From assembly GCF_050908995.1 (NCBI RefSeq), contig NC_135118.1, positions 22,143,501 through 22,207,500 on the forward strand: a stretch of 64,000 nucleotides of DNA. Direction: 5' to 3'. This document shows positions 53,101 to 56,350 of this stretch, piece by piece; positions within the stretch are counted from its first letter, which is position 1; each line of letters begins with the position of its first letter. The notes below the pieces were generated by a model that was given only the letters and a program-made list of their open reading frames with translations, searched no databases and had not been told where the DNA came from. Source of the DNA: Andrena cerasifolii. Its lineage: Eukaryota > Arthropoda > Insecta > Hymenoptera > Andrenidae. The translations under genes and the position numbers were made by a program.

Positions 53101-53725
53101 TGCGCTTCGTTATAATCTCAGCAATCTTAAATAACATTTACAAGAAATTTCTCCGCCAATATGCAACTTTGAAAAGCTGCAGCTCGGAGAATGTACATTT
53201 GCAGATCTATCCTGAAACTTGTTGGCCATCCGATTATCAATACAATCAACGAACCACGCTGACAAAGTTCATTAAAATATTCCTCAGACTTGCCACGCAT
53301 TGGAAGTGAAACTGCCAATCCAAACTACCTGCATCGGTTACGTATCTCCAAAAGGGCCACCACAAATTCATGAAACTTCGAAGTCTGCCAATCTCTCCTT
53401 CTGAGATTGTCCCGCAGCTTGACGAACGGTATTCTCTTAAAGCACTCACCATGATGAAGATGATGAAGCCCGGTCAGGTTGAGGGTGTGCTGCGTGTGCT
53501 GGGTGTGCTGAGTGTGTTGCGCGTGGTGCAAACTACCGACGTTCACACCGACACCTTGAAGACTGAGCGCCTGCTGACCCGGAGGAGCCAAACTGGCCAA
53601 ATTCTTGGCCAATAGTTCGAGCTGCGTCACGGGCACAGGGCTGTATGGTGATCCAGGGGGTGGCGTGGGAGCACCCCAGGTGTAACCACCCACTCCGACC
53701 CCAACGGCCGCGGAAAACACGCTCT
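906..53725 (-). CDS. wge: Multi-exon gene for a large low-complexity nuclear regulator, putative winged eye (BAH family) homologue; partial at both ends
   Basis: Eight exons on the minus strand (53725-53450, 49258-48887, 34847-34617, 20675-20511, 6657-6361, 2593-2483, 2041-1817, 1120-906) join without a stop into about 630 codons. All acceptors end in AG and all donors begin with GT. Every internal junction is phase 1, so the frame is carried by the splice phases themselves. The protein is rich in Ser, Thr, Gln, His, Pro and Ala, with His tracts, an Ala tract, a Pro tract and four psi-K-x-E motifs, as in chromatin or transcription regulators. No catalytic or DNA-binding domain is visible. The first visible exon contains no Met, so the start codon is upstream (unseen exon or outside the window). 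The last visible exon ends in phase 0, so the C-terminus is beyond position 1. The wge name is a resemblance-based guess, mainly from exons 6 to 8. A different large insect nuclear protein is possible. The gene model is much firmer than the name. Confidence 0.55.
1121..1816 (-). other. Intron between visible exons 7 and 8
   Basis: AT-rich sequence of about 700 bases with no repeat, RNA gene or further exon that I can support. Confidence 0.75.
1817..2041 (-). CDS. wge-like gene, visible exon 7 (Pro tract and SUMO-type motif)
   Basis: The acceptor (ttttccaccgacag) and donor gtgagt at 1816 bound 225 nt, phase 1-1. The translation starts QMQQAVVWPNYSNHNNG, then a proline-rich run (PPPLLLPPPPPS), then LLSDIGGARLVLTESKRK, which looks conserved and ends in a basic patch. 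IVKIEAD with VKIE at 1851-1862 is the fourth psi-K-x-E motif of the visible protein. The exon closes with Thr/Ser before an Asn codon split across the next junction. Confidence 0.86.
2042..2482 (-). other. Intron between visible exons 6 and 7
   Basis: Short AT-rich intron of about 440 bases. Nothing else was recognised in it. Confidence 0.78.
2483..2593 (-). CDS. wge-like gene, visible exon 6 (conserved-looking hydrophobic motif)
   Basis: The acceptor (tcttatgatgttgcag) and donor gtatgt at 2482 bound 111 nt, phase 1-1; the exon is not flagged by simple ORF length. The translation is short and compact: MPMEPVGFPQMGVGLQ followed by GGLQLVRDPTTGHLLLIH and Ala. The VRDPTTGHLLLIH stretch looks like a structured, conserved beta-hairpin-type motif rather than low complexity. 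It is the part that most reminded me of insect winged eye proteins. Split codons on both sides encode Ala and Glu. The mRNA-level join to exons 5 and 7 is supported only by phase and splice consensus. Confidence 0.82.
3502..3522 (-). CDS. Candidate 21-nt microexon of the wge-like gene
   Basis: A donor gtatgt at 3501 follows 21 bases that fit phase 1-1 and encode PMPPPI with split Glu and Gly/Ala codons, compatible in composition with exons 5 and 6. The proximal acceptor (atattccaag) is poor. An alternative AG 15 bases further up lies within the neighbouring MITE and would give a 36-nt exon, also in frame. Confidence 0.25.
   Translation of the reverse strand, partial: NLCHRP
3535..4030. mobile_element. 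TA-flanked MITE with ACCCTCGTCAG terminal inverted repeats
   Basis: The left end ACCCTCGTCAGGCGGCA mirrors the right end TGCCGTCTGACGAGGGT, and both ends are bordered by TA (3533-3534 and 4031-4032), as expected for a Tc1/mariner-type target duplication. The element is about 496 bp and AT-rich inside, with no transposase ORF, so it is non-autonomous. It sits just intronic to a possible 21-nt microexon. Confidence 0.8.
5607..5846. repeat. Dispersed repeat, copy with an empty TTAA site
   Basis: Sequence from about 5645 to 5830 closely matches the two halves that flank the MITE at 32473-33201 (32440-32472 and 33202-33345), including a match around caaccaatcgtcgc and gaccgtttctcaaag. Here the TTAA at about 5686 is uninterrupted. 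The family of this older repeat was not recognised. Confidence 0.75.
6361..6657 (-). CDS. wge-like gene, visible exon 5 (Leu-Asn-Ser repeat and poly-Ala)
   Basis: The acceptor (gggtctgttcttag) and donor gtgaga at 6360 bound 297 nt, phase 1-1. The translation begins SSTAMAVGGATLVHCGGPGG, passes a proline-containing hydrophobic segment, then a short tandem repeat (SSLNSSLNSSLNS) encoded around repeated GAATTC-like units. An Ala-rich region (AAASAATAATAAATAAW) follows, then PPTLWQYP and a terminal run of Ala of about 11 residues. The Ala run is coded by mixed GCN codons and ends in a CTGCAG repeat that includes the donor. Poly-Ala and Ala-rich tracts are typical of transcriptional repressors; function is inferred. 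Confidence 0.87.
7554..8294. mobile_element. TTAA-flanked foldback MITE (piggyBac-like target site)
   Basis: The element begins TTAAGGGGACATT and ends CTCCCCTTAA, so the target site is TTAA. Inside, about 80 bp at 7766-7847 recur in inverted orientation at 7993-8076 (each containing agaagtatattcttc or its complement), which would fold into a long hairpin. There is no transposase ORF. TTAA targeting is typical of the piggyBac group, but the family assignment is inference. Confidence 0.75.
8970..9132. repeat. AT-rich patch of attcgaat palindromic repeats
   Basis: The 8-bp palindrome attcgaat and variants (aagtattcgaatag, tattcgaatattt) recur many times within about 160 bases, including two nearly identical copies of an approximately 35-bp unit at 9047-9129. 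No coding function is suggested. Confidence 0.7.
10768..11147 (+). pseudogene. NUMT: nuclear copy of mitochondrial 16S (large-subunit) rRNA
   Basis: The sequence carries landmark blocks of insect mitochondrial 16S rRNA in order: aaaggaactcggcaaa, cacctgtttaacaaaaacat, ttaaatggctgcagtatttt, gtacgaaggtagcataat, tgatgaaatatttactgtct and gggacgagaagaccctata. It is a fragment from the 3' half of the gene. It is embedded in an intron beside unrelated nuclear repeats, so it is a nuclear insertion and not mitochondrial DNA. Small changes such as gtacgaagg for the usual gtacaaagg suggest it is not functional. The left edge is approximate; a small gtgtacca/tggtacac hairpin lies just outside it. Confidence 0.93.
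11148..11697. mobile_element. Truncated transposon fragment abutting the NUMT
   Basis: Phrases such as ttgtccgattgagttcaaac and the following approximately 80 bp resemble part of the element at 59884-60780 (gaccgattgagctaaaattt). It ends ccccTTAA at about 11697, matching the right ends of the TTAA MITEs in this window. The matching left end is missing and the NUMT takes its place. Confidence 0.5.
12584..13239. mobile_element. Foldback element with arms of about 228 bp
   Basis: The left arm (12584-12812) begins attgtagagcatgtcgg and the right arm (13013-13239) ends with its reverse complement, ccgacatgctctacaat. The arms stay nearly identical along their whole length (for example cgtccaacaatttataaat against atttataaattgttggacg), separated by a 200-bp loop. 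Transcription in either direction would give a long hairpin RNA. Open frames crossing it are by-products of the repeat. There is no clear target-site duplication. Confidence 0.85.
16888..17769. mobile_element. TA-flanked non-autonomous element with GGGTAGG ends
   Basis: The left end TAGGGTAGGTTGGGGC continues into aaaaagtccc. The right end gggacttttagccc continues into caccctaccctac, its inverted complement. TA borders both ends. Internal sub-terminal copies of the tip occur at about 17240 (ggggcaaaaagtt) and 17547 (actttttgcccc). It is about 880 bp with no transposase ORF. A mariner- or pogo-type origin is likely from the TA target. Confidence 0.78.
20146..20264 (-). CDS. Candidate alternative terminal exon of the wge-like gene
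   Basis: A pyrimidine-rich acceptor (ttttcttttatttatcag) lies 246 bases after exon 4. Entered in phase 1, the frame is open: DLELDIEIWLMEVSRKLN, then RPVVPPE, then either a good donor (gtaagt at 20187) or read-through of 13 more codons to a TAA at 20148-20146. That TAA overlaps an AATAAA poly(A) signal (20147-20142), followed by GT-rich sequence. If spliced onwards the 77-nt exon ends in phase 0, which does not fit exon 5, so a terminal exon of a truncated isoform is the simpler reading. The frame is also open upstream of the acceptor, so chance cannot be excluded. Confidence 0.35.
20511..20675 (-). CDS. wge-like gene, visible exon 4 (His/Ser-rich)
   Basis: The acceptor has a good pyrimidine tract (tctgtcttacag) and the donor is a near-perfect gtaagt at 20510. 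The exon is 165 nt, phase 1-1. The translation begins IVVSNAGAGGVPVGIAVARQ, then RLQHQETSTSMR, and ends in a His/Ser cluster (SHHTSHHASYHHF) with PDNL. The final G joins GA of the next exon to make Gly. His-rich runs of this type are common in insect nuclear regulators and are often tied to speckle localisation; that role is inference here. A candidate alternative terminal exon lies only about 250 bases downstream. Confidence 0.85.
21241..21360 (-). pseudogene. 5S rRNA-like sequence (5S pseudogene or 5S-derived SINE head)
   Basis: On the minus strand, ACCGGTTCTCGT, GATCACCGAAGTTAAGC and GATGGGTGACGACC occur in 5S rRNA order and spacing over about 120 nt, the normal 5S length. The A-box region (AGTTAAGCATCACGG) and C-box region (GATGGGTGACG) of the internal RNA polymerase III promoter are present. 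A few extra G residues lie between GTACT and GATGGG, and no T-run terminator follows. It is therefore probably a pseudogene or the head of a SINE3-type element, not a functional 5S gene. Confidence 0.82.
21830..22560. other. GC-rich island with a pyrimidine-rich (CT/GAGA) segment
   Basis: CpG-dense sequence at 21830-22330 passes into CT-rich sequence at 22330-22560 (ctctctctctctt). On the gene strand this reads as GAGA-type repeats, which are common near insect promoters. Several overlapping open frames are present, none recognisable. It could mark an internal promoter of the host gene, but nothing proves it. Confidence 0.3.
22850..23130 (-). repeat. Dispersed repeat, inverted copy of 36840-37030
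   Basis: The segment from ttttcatgatcacctaatg to ttaaatcctgaatccc matches, in reverse complement, the segment at 36840-36960 containing tcaggatttaattttagg and attaggtgattataaaatt. The similarity extends to the CT/GGGG-rich end (cttcttctttgggg against cttctactttgagggg). Family not recognised. Confidence 0.65.
23212..23731. mobile_element. Foldback element, arms of about 240 bp
   Basis: The ends are GAGGACACCATGTG and CACATGGTGTCCTC. The arms pair almost end to end (gagccttggcacgat, atctatgtcgaaa, aattattaaaaatttcatag and gccttttgaagat all recur inverted), with only a few bases of AT-rich spacer near 23450. Divergence between the arms, including a block present only in the right arm, suggests it is old. 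No ORF. Confidence 0.83.
27575..27715. repeat. Dispersed repeat, inverted copy of 56213-56350
   Basis: The block from ggggttaatttcacc through cgagtgaatttggg, gcgttgtaatcaggagga and tcgaattttcgggatctt matches the reverse complement of 56213-56350 closely. The family is unknown; no coding capacity. Confidence 0.75.
32410..33345. repeat. Dispersed repeat copy interrupted by a TTAA MITE
   Basis: The left part (up to 32472) and right part (33202-33345) together match the uninterrupted copy at 5607-5846. The break falls exactly at the TTAA where the MITE is inserted. Confidence 0.75.
32473..33201. mobile_element. TTAA MITE with approximately 22-bp terminal inverted repeats
   Basis: The left end TTAAGGGGGAGGCCTACCTA and the right end TAGGTAGGCATCCCCCCTTAA are inverted repeats with one small indel and mismatch. 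The TTAA is duplicated around the insertion, which is confirmed by the empty site at about 5686. The element is about 729 bp including both TTAA copies, AT-rich inside, without transposase. A piggyBac-type mobiliser is inferred from the target. Confidence 0.88.
34617..34847 (-). CDS. wge-like gene, visible exon 3 (two SUMO-type motifs)
   Basis: The acceptor (gggaatttcag before the exon) and the donor gtgagt at 34616 bound 231 nt, phase 1-1. The translation starts GKTKAVHSDAGCSRTLP, passes an Asn/Ser/Gly segment (CNGNNNSGSN) and contains VKRE (34720-34731) and VKIE (34642-34653), both matching the psi-K-x-E SUMO acceptor consensus and both followed by Pro. It ends PPKSES before a Gly codon split across the junction. 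This short exon sits between two introns of about 14 kb. Its composition differs sharply from the flanking AT-rich DNA. Confidence 0.85.
35095..35120. repeat. TA dinucleotide microsatellite
   Basis: About 13 uninterrupted TA units, preceded by related ataat sequence. Confidence 0.95.
35350..35732. repeat. Minisatellite: 32-bp unit, 12 copies, with an inverted half-unit beside it
   Basis: The unit reads gtctatcgtaccactttg followed by aacgtgtattgaac and repeats 12 times in about 383 bp. Variation concentrates at four sites: taccac or gcaccac, ttt or tct, aacg or aggg, and gtat or atat. The last three copies share the tct variant and are nearly identical, indicating recent expansion at that end. 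An inverted half-unit (gtacgatagacgttcaatac) lies at about 35292-35313. Confidence 0.92.
36676..36697. repeat. Perfect 22-bp palindrome next to two CACGTG boxes
   Basis: The 11-bp half CGTGGGCCACC is followed directly by its exact reverse complement. CACGTG occurs at 36667-36672 and 36675-36680. It lies at the edge of a GC-rich island (36000-36740). It may be a bHLH-type (E-box) binding cluster; this is inference. Confidence 0.6.
36840..37030 (+). repeat. Dispersed repeat, inverted relative to 22850-23130
   Basis: It shares tcaggatttaattttagg, ttcaatgcaagttcgat and the ggggtgctagggtccc end with the reverse complement of 22850-23130. No coding capacity is apparent; family not recognised. Confidence 0.6.
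38443..38481. repeat. Purine-only G-rich tract
   Basis: The tract is built from ggggg, ggcgg, gaggaggaggagg and ggggggagggg runs with several G-runs of three or more, so it could form a G-quadruplex or triplex. Confidence 0.7.
42034..42269. mobile_element. Short MITE with approximately 43-bp terminal inverted repeats
   Basis: The left arm aaggttcgtatacacgacga with catttttgtgtctagatc pairs with the right arm gatctggacacaaaagtg with tcgtcgtgtagacgtacc. The ends abut TTAA on the left and TTTAA on the right. The interior has its own imperfect palindromes (ctagctctagctgcaact). It is about 230 bp and non-coding. Confidence 0.83.
42830..44060. other. CpG-rich island with CT microsatellite (possible internal promoter)
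   Basis: GC-rich sequence at 42830-43230 is followed by a CT run at 43297-43316 and about 450 bases of pyrimidine-rich sequence, then CpG-rich sequence to 44060. On the gene strand it reads as GAGA repeats. It opens long overlapping frames in several directions through composition alone. It could be a promoter or untranslated exon region; no start signal is provable. Confidence 0.3.
44078..44964. mobile_element. TA-flanked pogo-like element, internally deleted
   Basis: The terminal inverted repeats are CCGTAAAATGGGGGAACATT at the left and AATGTTCCCCCATTTTACG at the right, both extending into a gccaa/ttggc match, with TA borders. The element is about 887 bp and still carries an N-terminal transposase fragment on the minus strand at 44762-44542. 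A further inverted repeat (ccagtagtttagtcgatta at about 44360 against ttactcgactaaattactgg at about 44482) looks like a nested smaller element. Confidence 0.85.
44542..44762 (-). pseudogene. Remnant of a pogo/Tigger-like transposase N-terminal DNA-binding domain
   Basis: An ATG at 44762 opens MPRSYTATTGKRKYKAF and continues with DLDKALTDVRTGMSQRK, then stops early. The adjoining frame takes over with ASKKYNISRGTIQNHLKR and runs to GTETISYECPVC before a TAG at 44544-44542. Together they have the form of the helix-turn-helix (pipsqueak-type) domain found at the N-terminus of pogo-family transposases (basic GKRKY start, an SxRKASKKY-type helix, then SRGTIxNHL). One frameshift and the lack of a DDE catalytic region make it non-functional. 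It lies inside the matching terminal inverted repeats. Confidence 0.82.
46175..46375. repeat. Three tandem copies of a 67-bp AT-rich unit
   Basis: The unit begins gtaagagaatactgatattc and ends aagtgataatcttt. The three copies are almost identical (one a-to-g change in the third), so the triplication is young. Confidence 0.95.
48887..49258 (-). CDS. wge-like gene, visible exon 2 (Ser/Thr/Gly-rich)
   Basis: The acceptor (tgcgattag before the exon) and donor gtacgt at 48886 bound 372 nt, phase 1-1. The translation begins GLHQNTFSPQLSLVTG, continues through a Ser/Asn stretch (SFSSPNSAGNVVPTTG) and a Thr/Ser/Gly-rich stretch (TSSTTSTMVMQGG), then a basic patch (TGKKRE) and a psi-K-x-E motif (VKLE, 48930-48941). 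The last approximately 15 residues in this frame are Cys/Ser-rich. A different frame reads as a Gln-rich helix over the same bases (see findings), but only the main frame is in phase with the next exon. It probably forms a disordered activation or interaction segment. Confidence 0.82.
49441..49673. mobile_element. TA-flanked MITE containing 44-bp tandem repeats
   Basis: The ends ACCCCTCAACGACC and GGTCGTTGAGGGGT are perfect inverted repeats with TA on both sides, like the element at 3535. Inside, a 44-bp unit starting ggtccgtacgagatac occurs at 49549-49592 and 49593-49636, followed by a degenerate third copy that runs into the right end. Confidence 0.82.
52214..52558. mobile_element. Inverted-repeat element with GAAGGGTAAGG ends
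   Basis: The left end GAAGGGTAAGGGGAAAACAG extends to ggaatgtc. The right end gacattccttg continues to CTCCTTACCCTTC. AGTT flanks both sides and may be a 4-bp target duplication. It is about 345 bp, with no ORF. Confidence 0.75.
53450..53725 (-). CDS. wge-like gene, visible exon 1 (His/Gln repeat exon)
   Basis: Acceptor at 53726 (gtagtttcag before the exon) and donor gtgagt at 53449 bound 276 nt, entered with two bases and left with one base (phase 1-1). The translation is Gly/Pro-rich at first (VGVGVGGYTWGAPTPPPGSP), then has a possible short amphipathic helix (QLELLAKNLASLAPPG). It ends in an HTQ tandem array and a His-rich tail (LHHLHH). No Met occurs in this frame, so an upstream coding exon must exist. 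The final G plus the first GT of the next exon makes a Gly codon. The open frame runs about 40 codons past the donor, but the strong donor and the sudden change in composition argue for splicing there. Confidence 0.85.
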
Positions 53726-54008
53726 CTGAAACTACAGAATCCCGCGATTAATCGATCTGCTCCACTCGGGCCCCTCTAATCAGAGCAACGGGTTTTCAAG
53801 GGAACTTTAATGGGACTAATTACTCTTGTTATACATCTTTGCAGTTATTGCATAAGCCGAAAATACTTTTCGATGTTTCTTTTTCAATATGGTATCTGGG
53901 TTGGGCTGGGTGAGTGTAGTTCTCTTCATTTTCGTGCAAATAAGATTTGAAAGTCGACTTGGGAGATCGAAGAGATACTCTTTATATCAAAAGTTTTGGT
54001 TTTTACTC

Positions 54009-54316
54009 TTAACCGGTGACGTGGAGCCGGGAAGACTCTTGCAGAATTATTTCGACTGGAAAGGAAGAAAATATAGGAAAAATAATTCTGCAAGAGCCTT
54101 GTTTGACTATATTTCGTGTCATTATGGCAACTTTCAGTGGTTTTGGAGAAAACATGGTAAAGTATCTTTGCAAATACGGAATAACGTCACTAATAACTCC
54201 AGTAGGTATGTGTTAAAAATAAATTTAGACTTGACAGTGCGAAATTATTAGAGAGTACCTAGTCTGTGAGACTCCACGTCACCGTTTATGTAACAAAGTG
54301 GGACGTCGCCGGTTAA
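54009..54316. mobile_element. Short inverted-repeat element with TTAACCGG ends
   Basis: The left end TTAACCGGTGACGTGGAG pairs with both ctccacgtcaccg (about 54272) and the right end ACGTCGCCGGTTAA. An inner pair, cttgcagaattatt and aataattctgcaag, adds a second hairpin. The 120-codon open frame running through it is a by-product. Confidence 0.7.
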
Positions 54317-56212
54317 GGGTCAAGTACACAAAAAAGTTGTCCGAGTTTCTTAAACAAGTACAAGGAAAATTATAGAATAACCTGATACAACAGTTCGCGC
54401 ACTGTGTTTAATGGAGTTGTAGGACAATTTGTTGGGAAGTTCTCTAAGTTACTTTGCTGACATTCAGTGTATCAGTTTCCTATTTGGACCTGAATTAAGC
54501 TACTTGATTGAATCATGGAGTTCCTGACTTTTGGCGAAAGTTTACGCCACTATCAATGGACCTATTCTGGAAAGTTGCTGTAAATCGTACACATAGCGTA
54601 GCGTGGGTATAAGTAGCAACGCTGCTACTTTAAAACCTGTATAATACTTGGCAGACGTGATATTTAATTGCCAATAAAGTACAGTATATTAAATTCTCAA
54701 CTCAACCTAATATACAATAGCTGTGATATTTCAACAGCCAAGCATCGTATCACATTATTACCGACTTTGACAATGAGAAAACTCTACAGAGCTCATATAT
54801 CCCACGTGAAACGAGCTACCATTCCCCTGCCACGTTATTTCAGCAACGAGCACTCGTGTATCTACCTTTCCACGATACCCATTCAGCTCGAGGATCAATG
54901 AAACACCCAGAGCGTATCTAAATTCAGGAATACCCTGCACAACCATGAAACGCAGACGCCCAAACTTATTTCGCAGCCAGTTTAGATTACGCCGGACATG
55001 AGAATGGTACCAACACCCTATTGCAGCCTGCGCGCAACAGCGGAGGATCGAACAATGAAAGGGTGCTCGGTACTGATGATCCAAGGTGCCGTCGTTAATG
55101 AAATTCCATCGGGGCCCGAGCCTCCGATCGGCATGTCTAACGGGCAAGGGGAAAAAGCCGCGGGACACACTTCGGTCCGAGGGAAAAACAAGTAGGAACG
55201 CAGCCAGCGAGTGGAACGCGCTACAAGCTACAAGCCCGTTCCCGACTTTCGATCGTAAATCAGCCGATCGCATCCTCTCACGGATGGACCGTTCTCGCGC
55301 CTCTGTGCACGCGTGCACAGGATGTCGGCTCCTCTCGCGACCGAGGCCGCTTGCATTTCCTGATTTCGCGAGCGACCGGGGACCGTCCCCGCGGCTCCGC
55401 AGCCGATCGAATATACGCCGACGCCGAATGAATATTAAAGTCACCGAGTGACGCGCGTCGCCCGATGGGCTTATTGAAATTTATCGCATTAGTCGCCCGC
55501 CGTTTTCGATAAATATGCAATAAACGGCCTGTAGACGGATAAATGGAAAATCTATGCAAATTCATTTAAATCGAACCCGACACTCTCGTTGCGCGGGAAA
55601 AGAGAAACAGGGAACGGGAACGGACCGCTGGGGAGGGGGAGTGGGGATAAGGGAAAACGCGGCTGACTTTCTGTCCCACCCTCCGAACCCTGTCAACTTT
55701 CTGCATCAACCTGTTAAGCGAGGATGGCGATCTATTAGGTTGCTGCAAATGAAATGGCCGTTTTCTACAATTTGAACTTTCCGGCTTTGTAGCTTAGCTT
55801 TTTGCCGCGCAGATGACGTTGAATTTGTACCATTTGACTTTTCAAATACTACTGGTAGGGTGAAGCAGCCGAATATTATGACCTCTCTTAATATGAGACC
55901 CCAGCTTTTATCTTCGCCACAGAACTCTTGAACGTCATAGCGATGCTATTTCTTTACTAACTAACCGTGTATTAGTTGCTTTGTCCGCACAGTGGCATTG
56001 TAATCAATTGAGCGTCTTGAGCAAGCACATGTTTCTGAAATACGTTGCAGAAAGTTTTTGAAGTGGTTCGATTAAATTACCAATACCTCTAAAGTGGTGA
56101 GTGTATAATGATTTTCACAAATACTGTTGTATAGTGCTTGGAATGGAGTTTAAGGTTTAGTAGTTGTATATCAGTAAATGATGTGGACTTAGCTTCGAAG
56201 CTACTTACGAGG

Positions 56213-56350
56213 GAAGATCCCGAACCCGAAAATTAAAAAAATTCTTAAACTTTGCGAATATGTAGGGGATTTCCTCCTGATTACAACGCATTTTTTGTTC
56301 GCTCCCAAATTCACTCGAAGGGGGTGTAATTGACCCCCGAAAATTCTATT
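56213..56350. repeat. Dispersed repeat, partner of 27575-27715
   Basis: It matches the reverse complement of 27575-27715 across about 135 bases (shared blocks include gatttcctcctgatt and ccaaattcactcg). A ccccTTAAg end follows at about 56602, suggesting it may be the inside of a longer TTAA element whose other end I could not find. Confidence 0.7.

Larger units (their letters stand above)
49259..53449 (-). other. Intron between visible exons 1 and 2
   Basis: About 4.2 kb. It contains a TA-flanked MITE with internal tandem repeats (49441-49673), a candidate cryptic exon (50238-50290) and an inverted-repeat element (52214-52558). Nothing else is supportable; the sequence is otherwise AT-rich. 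Confidence 0.7.

Noticed and set aside
53889..54251. ORF with GDVEPG, reminiscent of a 2A-type peptide
   Set aside because: It lacks the NPGP core and is encoded by the terminal inverted repeat of the element at 54009-54316.
54758..55444. 228-codon minus-strand ORF
   Set aside because: It spans GC-rich and AT-rich parts without a change of coding style and contains no recognisable domain or plausible phase-1 donor into exon 1.
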